DNA of 64,000 bases from positions 26,926 through 90,925 of the forward strand of contig CAVQJL010000013.1 in the NCBI GenBank assembly GCA_963712815.1, written 5' to 3'. How positions within the stretch are numbered: the stretch's first letter is position 1; each line of letters opens with the position of its first letter. Shown here piece after piece: positions 1 to 9,907 of the stretch. The position numbers and the translations under genes are program-made. Under the pieces are notes generated by a model. It worked only from the letters and a program-made list of their open reading frames with translations. It did not search any database and was not told where the DNA came from. This DNA is from RPQJ01 sp963712815. Its GTDB lineage: Bacteria; Pseudomonadota; Gammaproteobacteria; Steroidobacterales; Steroidobacteraceae.

Positions 1-1038
1 CCAGTCGCCGGCCCGCTCTGACAGCGTGTAGTGGCCGACCACGTCGAGGTGGTCGGCCAGAGCCACGTGCAGCAGGCGACCGTGCAACTGGCTCAGCGTG
101 GGGACCACGCCGTCGTTGGTGCCCGGCGTGACCTCGAACCCGAGGTCGCGCGCGAGGCGGCGCCGTACGGCCGCCGAGGGCTTCGGATACGGGTAGTGGG
201 GATGGGGCCGCGCGGCAAGGCCGTGCAGCAGGCGGAACAGCCCGCGCAGCGCGACACGCTCCGGCTCGAACAGGGCCCGCGTCGAAAACCGCTCGCGCGG
301 CGGCGGCACGCCGGCCACCACGCTCGCGTAGTCCACGTCGGGCCGGTCGGCGACGGCTGCGTCGAACAGCGCGATGCCCTCCGGCGTGAGCTGCAGCACC
401 GCGCCCTGGTCGCGCTTGATGTCCTCGAGGAACTCCCAGGCAGCCTTGCCACTCTCGGTCCGCAGTGTCCTCAGCACCCACTCGACGACGCGGTCGAGCA
501 GGCTGTTGTCGATGCCGGTCCAGTCGTCGAGACGCGCGGTCAGGGCAATGGCGCGCGTGGCGGCGAGGAGCGCGCTGCGGCCTCGGCCGGAGGTGGCGAG
601 CGCGCTCAGCAGCAGCAGCAGCGTGTGGCCCTGCAAGGTGAGAAAGTGGTTGGCGAGCGGCGTGCCGAAGTGCGGCGTCGTGACCGAGATCGCGGTGCGC
701 GTGCGCCGGGCGATGCGCTCCTCGGTGTTACCTTTCGCGATGCTCACGTCGGGCGTGAGCAGCATGCGCACGTCGAGCCCGCCCGTCGAGTGGCCGACGA
801 AGTGCAGCTCGCCGGCCTCGAGGCCGCCGTGTGCGATCACCTGCTTGCGCAGGCGGTCGGCCCGCCTGGGAATGGACGCCGTCGGCTGCGTCGCGCAGCG
901 CACGATCCGCGCCTCGATGCCCCGCCTTGCGAGCGCGCCGCCGAGCGCGGTCTCGACGTCCTTGAAGTAGCTCACCGCCCCGACCGAGGTGAATCCGAAG
1001 AAGCCGGGAACCAGGAACACCAGTCGCTGCTTTGCCAT
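1..1038 (-). CDS. Alpha/beta-fold esterase or triacylglycerol lipase, C-terminus off window
   Basis: The gene reads from an ATG at 1038 down to base 1 with no stop, so 346 residues are visible and the C-terminus is missing. The N-terminus (MAKQRLVFLVPGF) is the first strand of an alpha/beta hydrolase, followed by a nucleophile elbow G-H-S-T-G-G with Ser84. A late G-T-N-D-G segment probably carries the acidic residue. No signal peptide is visible, so the enzyme is probably cytoplasmic. It probably hydrolyses carboxyl esters of lipids; the substrate is not evident. It lies 25 nt downstream of the GST gene, with GGGAG ahead of the ATG, so the two are probably co-transcribed. Confidence 0.72.
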   Translation of the reverse strand, partial: MAKQRLVFLVPGFFGFTSVGAVSYFKDVETALGGALARRGIEARIVRCATQPTASIPRRADRLRKQVIAHGGLEAGELHFVGHSTGGLDVRMLLTPDVSIAKGNTEERIARRTRTAISVTTPHFGTPLANHFLTLQGHTLLLLLSALATSGRGRSALLAATRAIALTARLDDWTGIDNSLLDRVVEWVLRTLRTESGKAAWEFLEDIKRDQGAVLQLTPEGIALFDAAVADRPDVDYASVVAGVPPPRERFSTRALFEPERVALRGLFRLLHGLAARPHPHYPYPKPSAAVRRRLARDLGFEVTPGTNDGVVPTLSQLHGRLLHVALADHLDVVGHYTLSERAGDW

Positions 1039-1063
1039 GGCAATCTCCCAGTCGCGCAACACT

Positions 1064-1759
1064 TCAGTCGGCCGGCCGGCCCGTCTCGACGATCTTGCGG
1101 GCTTCGTCGATGAATTTCCCGGCTCCCCCGCCCTCCTCGAGGCGCGGCGGTCGCGGCGGCACTTCGATACCGCGCTGGCAGGCGGGCCGCGACGCGAGCT
1201 GATCGACCCAGCGCTGCAAATGCGGCAGCCCGTCGAGCGTCACGCCCGACCACTTGTGCGTCCGCACCCACGCCCAGTTCGCGATGTCGGCGATCGAGTA
1301 ATCGCCCGCGAGGTACTCGTGCTCCGCGAGGCGCCCGTCGAGAACCTCGTACAGCCGCCGCACCTCGCCCTGGTAGCGGTCGATCGCCGGCTGGATCTTC
1401 TCGGGAAAGTAACGGAAGAACACGTTGGCCTGCCCCATCATCGGCCCGATGCCGCCCATCTGGAACATCAGCCACTGCATGACCAGCGAGCGCCCCTTGA
1501 CGTCCGCGGGCATCAGCCGCCCGGTCTTCTCGGCGAGATAGACGAGGATCGCGCCGGACTCGAACACGGCGAAGTCGCCGGCCTCGCGATCGACGATCGC
1601 GGGAATGCGGCCGTTGGGGTTGATGCGGAGGAATTCCGGCCGTCTCTGGTCGAGCCTGCCGAGCTGGAGGGCGTGCACCGTGTAGGGCAGTGCGAGTTCC
1701 TCGAGGGCGATCGAGATCTTGTGCCCGTTCGGGGTGGCGGCCGTGTACAGGTCTATCAT
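1064..1759 (-). CDS. Glutathione S-transferase, YfcG/Ure2-like (nu class)
   Basis: The product is 231 aa. The N-terminal thioredoxin-like domain begins M-I-D-L-Y-T-A-A-T-P-N-G-H-K and has the N-P-N-G-R-I-P loop and the E-S-G-A glutathione contact segment. A helical C-terminal domain follows (D-Y-S-I-A-D-I-A-N-W-A-W). The lack of a catalytic Tyr/Ser at the usual place and the T-P-N-G start resemble the disulfide-bond oxidoreductases YfcG and YghU, which use glutathione to reduce disulfides. The ATG at 1759 is chosen because upstream in-frame sequence is not conserved-looking and overlaps the divergent gene. It heads an operon with the lipase and is divergent from the DsbA-like gene 40 nt away. 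Confidence 0.8.
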   Translation of the reverse strand: MIDLYTAATPNGHKISIALEELALPYTVHALQLGRLDQRRPEFLRINPNGRIPAIVDREAGDFAVFESGAILVYLAEKTGRLMPADVKGRSLVMQWLMFQMGGIGPMMGQANVFFRYFPEKIQPAIDRYQGEVRRLYEVLDGRLAEHEYLAGDYSIADIANWAWVRTHKWSGVTLDGLPHLQRWVDQLASRPACQRGIEVPPRPPRLEEGGGAGKFIDEARKIVETGRPAD

Positions 1760-1799
1760 CGCGGTGACCGGTCCGGATCTGTCATGGGAGTCCTGAAGG

Positions 1800-2438
1800 A
1801 TGATCGAATTCTTCTTCGATTGCTCGAGTCCGTGGACGTGGCTCGCGTTCCGCAACCTCCAGCCGCTGGCCCGTGAACTGGGGGTCGAGGTGAGCTGGCG
1901 GCCGGTGCTGGTGGGTGGCATCTTCAACGCCGTGAACCCGAGCGTGTACGAGTTCCGCGAGCGCGGCGTACCGGCCAAGCAGGCCTACCTGCGCAAGGAC
2001 CTGCAGGACTGGGCGCGGCAGGCGGGCGTTGCGATCAGGTTCCCGCCGAGCGTGTTCCCGGTGAACAGCGTCAAGGCCATGCGCGGCTGCATCCTGCTCG
2101 AGGCGCAGGGCCAGCTCGTGCCGTTCGCCGAGGCGGCATTCGAGGCGTACTGGACGCACGACCTCGACATCTCGCAGGACGCCGTGCTCGCGGGGCTCTG
2201 CGAGCGCATCGGCGTCGAGCCACGGGGCTTCCTCGAGGGCATCGCGCAGCCCGCGATCAAGGCCCGGCTCAAGGCCAACACCGACGAGGTGATCGCGCGA
2301 GGCGGCTTCGGCTCCCCCACGATCTTCGTCGGCGGCGACGACATGTACTTCGGCAACGACCGCCTCGGGCTGGTGCGCGAGGCGCTGCTGCGCCGCCTGG
2401 AACTGCAGCGTGGCGCGGCGGTGCCTCCCGGCAACTAG
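1800..2438 (+). CDS. DsbA-family oxidoreductase, 2-hydroxychromene-2-carboxylate isomerase-like
   Basis: A 212 aa protein of the DsbA/GST-kappa fold. It opens F-F-F-D-C-S-S-P-W-T-W, where the Ser of S-P-W is the glutathione-activating residue in HCCA isomerases. It ends with G-S-P-T-I-F-V, the cis-proline loop, then D-D-M-Y-F-G-N-D-R, a classic family signature. HCCA isomerase works in naphthalene breakdown, but no such pathway is nearby, so the substrate is open. Together with the divergent GST it suggests glutathione-linked detoxification. Its stop overlaps the convergent metallo-hydrolase stop by 4 nt. Confidence 0.82.
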   Translation: MIEFFFDCSSPWTWLAFRNLQPLARELGVEVSWRPVLVGGIFNAVNPSVYEFRERGVPAKQAYLRKDLQDWARQAGVAIRFPPSVFPVNSVKAMRGCILLEAQGQLVPFAEAAFEAYWTHDLDISQDAVLAGLCERIGVEPRGFLEGIAQPAIKARLKANTDEVIARGGFGSPTIFVGGDDMYFGNDRLGLVREALLRRLELQRGAAVPPGN

Positions 2439-3877
2439 CGCCGCACGATCGACTTCGCGAGCGTCGCCTTCCCCTTCGCGTCGACGGTGAGCCGGTAGGC
2501 TTCGTTCATGCCGTCCTTGCCGCTGTGCGTGAAGACGAGGATCCGCTCGCCGTCGGTGCGGATGTGGACGATCCCGAAGTTGGTGCGCTCGAAGCCGAAG
2601 TAGTGGCGCTTGCCGTCGTCGGTCCGGGACCAGCCCCGCAGCTCGAAGAACGCGGCGAGTTCCGTGCTGAAGACCAGCGAGACGTCCGTGCGGGCGATCC
2701 GGCCGAGGGCGCCGAGCAGCGTCGCCCGCGGGTGCATGTACTCGGTGCGACTGCTCTCGTCACCCGAGGAGATCAGCGAGATCACGGGCGCGATGCTCCT
2801 CAGCAGGCGGAAGTCGAAGTCGGCCGAACCGTGGTGGGGAATTTTCAGGATCTCGCTCGCGAGCTCCGCATTCGAGTACCTGGCATTCATCGCGGCCATG
2901 GCCTGCTGGTTGAGATCCCCGCCGAGGAAGAACCGCACGTTGCCGTAGCGCACCCGCAGCGTGACCGACTGCCCGTTGATGGTGTGCGACGCGCTGAAGG
3001 CGCGCGGCGCCGGATCGAAGCCCGCCACGGAGATGTTGTCATCCTTCGGCGGCTCGCGCAGGAACTCGAGCACCGAGTGCCGGCGTCCGTCGATGGTGAC
3101 ATAGCGCGTCCCCGGCCCCAGCACGTCGACCTCGATGCCCTCGTCCTGCAGGAACCCGAACGCCTTGCGGTCGCCGCGGACCAGCCGCCTGAACTCGATC
3201 GGGCCGCGGCCGGCCCAGTGCAGCAGCGCCTTCTTCCAGCGCCGGAACGGCGTGTTGAGCCGCCCGTCCTCGACCGCCGACGGATCGTCCACCAGGCCGC
3301 GTATGCCGAGCCCGCCGTCGGGCAGCGGCACCGTGGTGCCGAACATTTCCTCGTCGGGAACGCGCTTCGAATCGCGGGTCGTCGGTCCCTTGACGAGCCC
3401 GTTGTGAAACACGCGCTTCGGGTGGATGAACAGGCGCTTGCGCAGCGTCTCGTGTGTTTCCGAGTCGCGGATCTCGCTCAGCCCGTCGAAGTGATCGGCA
3501 TCGCCGTGGGTCACCACGATGGCATCGACCTCGAGCGGCCGCTCGGCGCTCGAGCCGCCGAACCGGGCGGCGGCAAAGCGAGCGAACAGCTCGTTGTCGC
3601 CCCCGTCGATGAAGATCTTCCGGCCCGCCGGCGTGACGAAGATCAGGCCGTCGCCCTGCTGGACGTCGATCATCATGAATTGCAGCGGACGCTTGTCCTG
3701 GGTGGGCAGCTTGCCCGCCACGCTGCCCGGGATCGGTCGCGATCCCCGCTCGAGCGCCCTGAGTTTCGTCCGGCCGCCGGCGTGCTCGATCACCTCGACC
3801 TCTTCGCCCCAGTACAGGTTGAACGTCGTGCCCCGGTCGGGCGTGAAGCGGACGATGTCCTCGGCGATGAAGGGCAT
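2435..3877 (-). CDS. ComEC/Rec2-like metallo-beta-lactamase-fold hydrolase
   Basis: A 480 aa soluble protein. After about 60 residues of unassigned N-terminal sequence, the metallo-beta-lactamase fold starts (M-M-I-D-V-Q-Q-G-D-G, residues 68-77). The metal motif T-H-G-D-A-D-H is at 123-129, a further ligand lies in F-L-G-G-D (317-321), and P-H-H-G-S is at 347-351, as in the detached nuclease domain of ComEC. There are no membrane segments, so it is not the DNA uptake channel; stand-alone relatives often act in defence or stress roles, but that is not shown here. GAGGAG precedes the ATG. It is divergent from the beta-lactamase-like gene. Confidence 0.75.
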   Translation of the reverse strand: MPFIAEDIVRFTPDRGTTFNLYWGEEVEVIEHAGGRTKLRALERGSRPIPGSVAGKLPTQDKRPLQFMMIDVQQGDGLIFVTPAGRKIFIDGGDNELFARFAAARFGGSSAERPLEVDAIVVTHGDADHFDGLSEIRDSETHETLRKRLFIHPKRVFHNGLVKGPTTRDSKRVPDEEMFGTTVPLPDGGLGIRGLVDDPSAVEDGRLNTPFRRWKKALLHWAGRGPIEFRRLVRGDRKAFGFLQDEGIEVDVLGPGTRYVTIDGRRHSVLEFLREPPKDDNISVAGFDPAPRAFSASHTINGQSVTLRVRYGNVRFFLGGDLNQQAMAAMNARYSNAELASEILKIPHHGSADFDFRLLRSIAPVISLISSGDESSRTEYMHPRATLLGALGRIARTDVSLVFSTELAAFFELRGWSRTDDGKRHYFGFERTNFGIVHIRTDGERILVFTHSGKDGMNEAYRLTVDAKGKATLAKSIVRR

Positions 3878-4002
3878 GGCGTGACTCCTCGGTCATTGCT
3901 GCCGCAAAGGCGAGCGATCGGCCACCCGGCGTCGCAATGGCGGCGCCGGGGACGATCTGCCACCATTCTCGGTACGGAGATGGCCCAGGTGAAGTTCCGC
4001 CG

Positions 4003-5328
4003 ATGTTGACCGCAATGCAACTGGTGCCCGCGCCGCTGCGCCGCCGGGTGCTCGATGGCGCGGAGATCCCGCGCGACCTTGCCGCGGTCACGTCCGTCGC
4101 CGCCGACGAGCAGTCCCCCGGGCTCGCCGGGATGAGGCGGGCGGACGTCGCGGCCATCTGGGGCGCAGTCGAGCGTCTCTATGCCACCGGCATGCATCCG
4201 GGCATCTCGATGGTGCTGAGACGGCGCGGCCGCATCGTGCTCAAGCGGGCCATCGGTCATGCGCGCGGCAACGGCCCGGGCGACGCGGGCGAGTCGCGGG
4301 TGGCGATGACGCCGCAGACGCCGGTGTGCCTGTTCTCGGCGAGCAAGGCCATGGCGGCCATGCCGCTGCACCTGCTGTCGGAGCGCAAGGAGCTGAGCCT
4401 GCTCGACCCGGTGAGCCACTACCTCCCGGAATTCGGCCGCAACGGCAAGCGCGACATCACGATCTACCAGCTGCTGTGCCACAAGGCCGGCATTCCGACG
4501 ATCCCCACGGACGGCGTGGACGTGGGCGAGCTGCTGCTCGACCGCGAACGGATCCTGCGGATGATCTGCGCGACGGCGCCCGACAAGCCCGGGCAGCACC
4601 ACGCCTACCATGCGCTCACCTCGGGCTTCGTCGTGGCGGCCCTGGTCGAGAAGATCAGCGGGCGAAGCTTCCGCTCGTTCTTCCGCGAGCACATCACCAG
4701 GCCGCTCGGGCTCGGCTCGCTCGACTTCGGCGCACGCGGGGCCGCGCTGCGGCGGGTGGCACGCAATTACGCCGTGGGCCTGCGACGGCACGGCCCCGAG
4801 GACCTGTTCCTGCGGCGCGCGATCGGCACCGGGCTCCGGCAAGCGACCGACCTCAGCAACGACCCGCGCTACTACCGGGCGGTGATCCCGGCCGGCAACG
4901 CCGTGGCGACCGCCGACGACTGCTCGCGCTTCTTCCAGTGCCTGCTCGACGGCGGCGCGCTCGACGGCGTGCGCGTCTTCGAGCCGCTCACGGTGCGCCG
5001 GGCGGTGGCCGAGGTCGGCAAGCCGGAGGTCGACCGACTGCTGCTCGCGCCGCTGCGCTACTCGGCCGGCATGATGCTCGGTGATCGTCCCTTCGGCCTC
5101 TACGGGCCCGACACGGCGCAGGCCTTCGGTCACCTCGGCTTTGCCAACATCTTTGCCTGGGCGGATCCCCAGCGCGACATCTCGGTCGCACTGCTCACGA
5201 CCGGCAAGCTCGTGATCGGCCCGCACCTGGCTGCCCTGTGGAACGTGCTCAGCCGGATCTCGCAGCACTGCCCGACGCTCACCGCCGCGCAGCAGGAGTC
5301 GCGCCTGCGGGCGGTCGGCATGTGCTGA
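4003..5328 (+). CDS. Serine hydrolase of the beta-lactamase / penicillin-binding class C type
   Basis: 441 aa from the ATG at 4003; an upstream in-frame ATG at 3937 would only add unconserved sequence. The fold is beta-lactamase class C/esterase: S-A-S-K gives the catalytic S-x-x-K pair, H-A-Y-H-A-L supplies the Tyr motif, and G-H-L-G-F is the H-x-G motif near the C-terminus. There is no signal peptide, which argues for a cytoplasmic esterase or amidase of the EstB kind rather than a resistance enzyme. It is monocistronic, between divergent and co-directional neighbours, and is followed by a short GC hairpin. Confidence 0.78.
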   Translation: MLTAMQLVPAPLRRRVLDGAEIPRDLAAVTSVAADEQSPGLAGMRRADVAAIWGAVERLYATGMHPGISMVLRRRGRIVLKRAIGHARGNGPGDAGESRVAMTPQTPVCLFSASKAMAAMPLHLLSERKELSLLDPVSHYLPEFGRNGKRDITIYQLLCHKAGIPTIPTDGVDVGELLLDRERILRMICATAPDKPGQHHAYHALTSGFVVAALVEKISGRSFRSFFREHITRPLGLGSLDFGARGAALRRVARNYAVGLRRHGPEDLFLRRAIGTGLRQATDLSNDPRYYRAVIPAGNAVATADDCSRFFQCLLDGGALDGVRVFEPLTVRRAVAEVGKPEVDRLLLAPLRYSAGMMLGDRPFGLYGPDTAQAFGHLGFANIFAWADPQRDISVALLTTGKLVIGPHLAALWNVLSRISQHCPTLTAAQQESRLRAVGMC

Positions 5329-5348
5329 ATGCGCGCCCGGCACCGCCG

Positions 5349-5365
5349 CGCGCGTCCGACGCGCG
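5349..5365 (+). terminator. Possible hairpin terminator after the serine hydrolase
   Basis: Perfect 7-bp GC stem with a 3-nt loop, 20 nt after the stop at 5328, followed by only a weak TTCAAC run. It may be a terminator or simply GC-rich chance. Confidence 0.3.
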
Positions 5366-5426
5366 TTCAACACCCGCCTCGACTGTGGCATAAAGCGATC
5401 GCGCAACCTCAGGAGATAGAACGGCG

Positions 5427-5801
5427 ATGAACCTCGAGAAAGTGATCTTCGGCTTCTTCATCGTTCTCGCCGCGACGCTCAACCTGGGCTTCGTCTACGG
5501 CGATCCGGCCGACCCGGAGCATCATCACCTGTGGGAATTCTTCGCCGCGTTCGTCGTCAACGTGATCGCCACGGCGCTCAAGTTCGGCGACCGGACCCAG
5601 ATCGGCGCCGTGCACCTCGCCACCAGCCTCGTCGCCGTGCTGCAACTCGCCGCCGCGGCGCTGGTGTGGTTCTTCGCCCCGGCCGGCCCGCTGCCCGAGG
5701 CCGCGATCGTCAGCATCGTCTCGCTGTCGGCCGGCGCACTGCTCGCGAACCTGGTCTCGATCGTGATCCTGATCGTCGAGACGACGATGATGCGGAGATG
5801 A
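5427..5801 (+). CDS. DUF6394 family inner-membrane protein
   Basis: A 124 aa protein with four hydrophobic segments (about residues 6-25, 37-54, 67-87, 93-118) and a short polar loop G-D-P-A-D-P-E-H-H-H-L. The pattern and the neighbour match the DUF6394 family, small membrane proteins found directly before a TrkA-N/RCK potassium channel. It ends 1 nt before the GTG start of the channel gene, so translation is probably coupled. The role is unknown; an accessory subunit of the channel is the natural guess. The ATG follows CAGGAG by about 10 nt. Confidence 0.75.
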   Translation: MNLEKVIFGFFIVLAATLNLGFVYGDPADPEHHHLWEFFAAFVVNVIATALKFGDRTQIGAVHLATSLVAVLQLAAAALVWFFAPAGPLPEAAIVSIVSLSAGALLANLVSIVILIVETTMMRR

Positions 5802-5802
5802 G

Positions 5803-7520
5803 GTGAACAGCACGCTGCTGCTCACCCTGCGGCGCCTGCGCGCGCCGATCGTCCTGCTGATCGTCGTGTTCGCGGTCGGGATGGTGGGCCTGGTGCTGAT
5901 CCCGGGCGTGGACGAGCACGGCGAGCCCTGGCACATGTCGATGTTCCAGGCCTTCTACTTCACGAGCTACACCGCGAGCACGATCGGCTTCGGCGAGATT
6001 CCCCATCAGTTCACCGATCGCCAGCGGCTGTGGGTCACGGTGATCATCTACGCCTCCGTGATCGGCTGGGCCTACCTCGTGACCAACCTGCTGTCGCTGG
6101 GGCGCGACCAGGCCGTTCGCAAGGCGCTGATCGAGGGGCGGTTCCGCCGGCGCGTGGATGCGCTGGTCGAGCCGTTCCACCTCATCTGCGGCTTCGGCGA
6201 GACCGGGCAGCTCATCGCCCACGCGCTCGACCTGCGCGGCCGGCGCTTCGTGGTCGTGGAGATCGACGAGACCCGCGCGCAGGAAGTGGACCTCATGGAC
6301 TTCCGCCAGGTACCGCTCGCGCTCGCGGGCGATGCGCGGCTGCCGGACAACCTCGAGGCAGCCGGTTTGCGCCGGGACCAGTGCCGCGGTGTGCTGGCGC
6401 TGACCAACGACGACCAGGCCAACCTCGCCGTCGCGATGACCGTGCGGCTGCTGGAGCCCAACCTGCCCGTGCTGGCCAGGGCCATGACCAGGGAGACCGC
6501 GGCCAACATGGCGTCGTTCGGAACCCACCACATCATCAATCCGTTCGCCCGCTTCGGCGAGCAGCTCGCGCTCGCGATCTCCGCCCCGGCCAGTTACCGG
6601 CTGGTCTCGTGGATCACCGGGTTGCCGGGTACCCGCCTCAACCCGGAAAACGCGCCGCCGCGCGGTGCCTGGGTAGTGTGCGGCTACGGGCGCTTCGGCC
6701 GCGAGGTCGTGCGGGCATTCCACGCGCAGGGCCTCGAAGTGACCATCATCGACCCCAATGCCCCGGACGACCCGGCCATCCCGAGCGTGCGCGGGCTCGG
6801 CACCGAGGCCGAGCCTCTCACTGCCGCCGGCATCGAGACGGCAGTGGGCATTGTCGCGGGCACGGACGACGACGTGAACAACCTGTCGATCGTGGTGACT
6901 GCGCGGGAGCTCAACCCGCACCTCTACACCATCGTGCGGCAGAACTGCACGCCAACCGCGCGTTGTTCGACGCGTTCGACGCCGACGTGACCATGGTCTC
7001 GAGCGAGCTGATCGCGAGCGAGTGCCTGGCGGTGGTCCGCACGCCGCTACTGGCGCCGTTCCTGGAGATCGCGCGCGACCGCGACGCCGAGTGGGCCCAT
7101 GCACTGATCGCCCGCCTGCAGGCGGCCTGCGGCGAGCCGGCGCCAGCAGTCTGGAGCGTGACGCTGAACATCGCCGACGCGCCGGCGTTCTATCGCCTGC
7201 TGATGGACCACGGGCGCGCGACGGTCGGCGACCTGCTGCGCCAGCCCGCCAATCGCGACGAGCAGCTGGCATGCGTGCCGCTGTTCCTCAAACGCACGGA
7301 CGAGTCCGTCGAACTGCCCGACGACGACTTCGCACTGCAGCCTGGGGACCAGCTGCTGTTCGCGGGACGCAGCTGGGCCCGCAACCAGCAGCAGTCGCTG
7401 CTGCGCAGCGAAAAGGTGCGCGACTACGTGCTCACGGGCCGCGACCCGCCGGTGGGCTGGATCTGGCGGCAGCTGCAGCGTCCTCGATCCACGCGTCCAC
7501 CAGCTCCTCCAGCACGGTGA
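5803..7520 (+). CDS. Potassium channel with two RCK (TrkA-N) domains, frameshifted near 6945
   Basis: The N-terminus has one pore unit: TM1 (about 14-36), pore helix and filter S-T-I-G-F-G-E, TM2 (about 76-95). Two cytoplasmic RCK/TrkA-N Rossmann domains follow, with G-F-G-E-T-G-Q near residue 127 and G-Y-G-R-F-G-R near 292. The starting frame runs to a stop at 6990, but conserved sequence (A-N-R-A-L-F-D-A-F-D) continues in another frame from about 6945 to 7520. One missing base near 6945 explains this. The GTG start lies 1 nt after the DUF6394 gene. Channels of this type bind NAD(H) or ions through the RCK ring and gate potassium flux. The last 89 nt overlap the convergent DUF885 gene. Confidence 0.8.
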
Positions 7521-9302
7521 GCGGTACGGCACCGTTTTCCAGCACGACGGTGTGGAAATCCCTGAGGTTGAACGCTTCGCCGAGCACGGCGCGCGCCTTC
7601 TCGCGCAGCTCCAGGATCTTGATCTGCCCGACCTTGTAGGCCGTCGCCTGGCCCGGGCAGCGCCATGTAGCGCTCGACCTCGGAGGTCACCTCGCTCTCG
7701 CCGAGGCCGCTGGTGCCGACCATGTACTCGATGGCCTGCTCGCGCGACCAGTCCTTGGCGTGCAGGCCCGTGTCCACGACGAGGCGCACGGCGCGGAACA
7801 TCTCCGCCTGCAGGCGACCGAGATCGCCGAACGGATCGTCGGCGTACAGGCCGATCTCGGCCGCGAGTCGCTCGGCATACAGCGCCCAGCCTTCGCTGTA
7901 GGCGGTGTATATGGGCTGCTTGCGGATCAGCGGAAGGCCATCGAGTCCCTGCGCGGTGGCGATCTGGAAGTGGTGGCCCGGGATGCCCTCGTGGTAGGCG
8001 AGCGTCTTCATGCCCCAGGTCGGCATCTCGCCGGTGTCGCGCAGGTTGGCGTAGAAGGTGCCCGCACGCGAGCCGTCCATCGCCGCCGGGCTGTAATAGG
8101 CGCCCGCCGAGCCCTTCTCCGCCGAGGCGGGGATGCGTTCGACCGCGAGCGTGCCGGGCGGGATGGTGCGGAAGTACTCCGGCGTGCGCGCCGCCATGTC
8201 GTCCAGGATCTCGCGGTAGCGGACCAGCACCTGCCCGCGCCCCTCGTCGGTGTTGGGCAACAGGAAGCGCGGGTCCTGGCGCAGCGACGTCATGCGCTCG
8301 GCGACCGTGCCTTCCTCAAGGCCCTGGCCGCGTAGCAGCGCGTCCATCTCGGCGTCGATGCGCGCCACCTCCGCGAGGCCGAGCGCGTGCACCTGCTCGG
8401 GCGTGTAGTCCGTCGTGGTGAACTGCGCGAGCATGGCCTGGTAGAAGGCCGCGCCCTCGGGCAGCCGGCCGACGCCGTCCGCCGTGCCCTCGGCCTTCGG
8501 CCGCTCCGCGACCAGCGCGGCGCGCATGCGCTCGTAGGCGGGGTACACGCTGGTCTTCACCGCTTCGATCGCATCGGCGCGAAGCGCGGCCTGCAGGGCC
8601 TCGTCCAGCCCCTTGGCCTTCGTCATGCGCTCGACGAAGGTCGTGACGAACGGGCTCTCCTCCGGCAGCGGTGCGATCGTGTCGTCGATCACCACCAGCG
8701 ACTTCTCCAGCAGCGAGGGCGGCAGCACCACGCCCGCGGCCGACTGGCGCTGCATCTCGGCAGTGAGGCCGTCGAGCTTCGCGCCCATCGCGTGAAGGCG
8801 GGAAACGTAGTTGCGCGCGGACTTCTCGTTCTTCACCACGTGGGTGGTCTGCATGAAGCTCGCGAGCTGAACCTGCGTGCCGAACATCGGGCTGATCGGG
8901 TAGAGCCCCTCGGAGGACAGCCAGTCGAACTCGCGGAACTTCGCCTGCCTGCCGTAGAAGTCGAGCAGGATGTCGTAGGTGATCTGCTCCTGCGGATCGA
9001 GGCCTGGCGCGGTCGAAGCGCCTGACCTCCTCGAGCGCCTTCTGGCCGAACTGGTAGTCCGCCTCGCGCTTCTCCGGCCCGACCGGCGCGAGCTTGCCGG
9101 AGTGCCGGTCGAGCGGCGTGCCGTCCACGGCGCCGATCTGGCTGAAGAGCTCGGGGTTGCGGACCAGGAAGAAGAACGCCTGCCGGTTCGCGAGCTGGTT
9201 GAGCGTGAACGGCTCGCCCCAGACGATGCGGTAGCCGGCCCAGGCGCCGACGAGCAGCAGCACCAGCAACGACCAGCCGAGGACCTTGAGGAACTTTTTC
9301 AT
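7432..9302 (-). CDS. DUF885 family zinc peptidase, membrane-anchored, two frameshifts
   Basis: Begins at 9302 with M-K-K-F-L-K-V-L-G and a single N-terminal membrane segment. Reading moves to a second frame near 9003 (F-D-R-A then G-L-D-P-Q-E) and to a third near 7651 (A-L-P-G then Q-A-T-A-Y-K-V-G), ending at TGA 7432. Each break is a single extra base. The middle holds Y-H-E-G-I-P-G-H-H, the zinc motif of DUF885 proteins (HExxGH type), and E-G-W-A-L-Y-A-E. About 623 aa, the usual length for this family. Predicted periplasm-facing metallopeptidase. A second, intact DUF885 gene lies at 41.8-43.6 kb. Confidence 0.78.
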
Positions 9303-9445
9303 GGGGTGACCTGCCGCACGAGGTGCGCGGAGGCTATACGCGCGGCGCGGCAGCGACAAGGGCTGGCCGGCGGCCCGCCGGTCGCTCCTGCGGCGGGCCG
9401 CAGGCTGCTACGCTGGCGGCCGCCCGCCGCTACGGAGACCCGAAC

Positions 9446-9874
9446 ATGCCGACCACCGCCGAGTTCCTCACGCCCGTCCTTGCGCTCGTGTGCTGGACGC
9501 TCGTGATGTGGGCGTGGATGTACGCGACCCGAATCCCGGCCATGAAGCAGGCCGGCATCGACCCGCAGGAGGCCGCCTACCCCGGCACCTGGGCGCACCG
9601 CCTGCGCCCCGGCGTGCGCTCGGTGGCCGACAACTACAACCACCTGCACGAGCAGCCGACGATCTTCTACGCGCTGATGTTCTTCGCCGCGATGACGGGG
9701 GGCGCGGACGCGACCGCGCTCAAGCTCGCCTGGGCCTACGTGGCGCTGCGCGTGCTGCACTCGCTGGTGCAGGCGACGATCAACCGCGTCGTCGTGCGCT
9801 TCAGCATCTTCGCGATTGCGACTCTGGTGCTGGTCGCCTTCACCGTTCGCGAGGTGCTGCGGATCCTGGCCTGA
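9446..9874 (+). CDS. MAPEG family membrane protein
   Basis: 143 aa with four hydrophobic stretches (about 7-29, 69-84, 88-105, 115-138). The central H-L-H-E-Q-P-T-I-F-Y-A segment and the paired helices are typical of MAPEG proteins (membrane-associated eicosanoid/glutathione metabolism family). In bacteria these are of unknown substrate, with glutathione-dependent peroxidase or transferase activity proposed. The start is the ATG at 9446 after C-G-G-A-G-A; a longer upstream frame is arginine-rich noise. It stands alone between convergent and divergent genes. Confidence 0.8.
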   Translation: MPTTAEFLTPVLALVCWTLVMWAWMYATRIPAMKQAGIDPQEAAYPGTWAHRLRPGVRSVADNYNHLHEQPTIFYALMFFAAMTGGADATALKLAWAYVALRVLHSLVQATINRVVVRFSIFAIATLVLVAFTVREVLRILA

Positions 9875-9907
9875 GTCGCGCCGCGCGCCGGGCGTGCGCC
9901 GGTCGCT

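Noticed and set aside
31..1113. Long plus-strand frame over the lipase gene
   Set aside because: Arginine- and Gln-rich shadow of the minus-strand lipase, without motifs or ribosome binding site.
2525..4009. 494-residue frame opposite the metallo-hydrolase
   Set aside because: Mirror frame of a high-GC gene with no motif; the minus-strand gene has all catalytic motifs.
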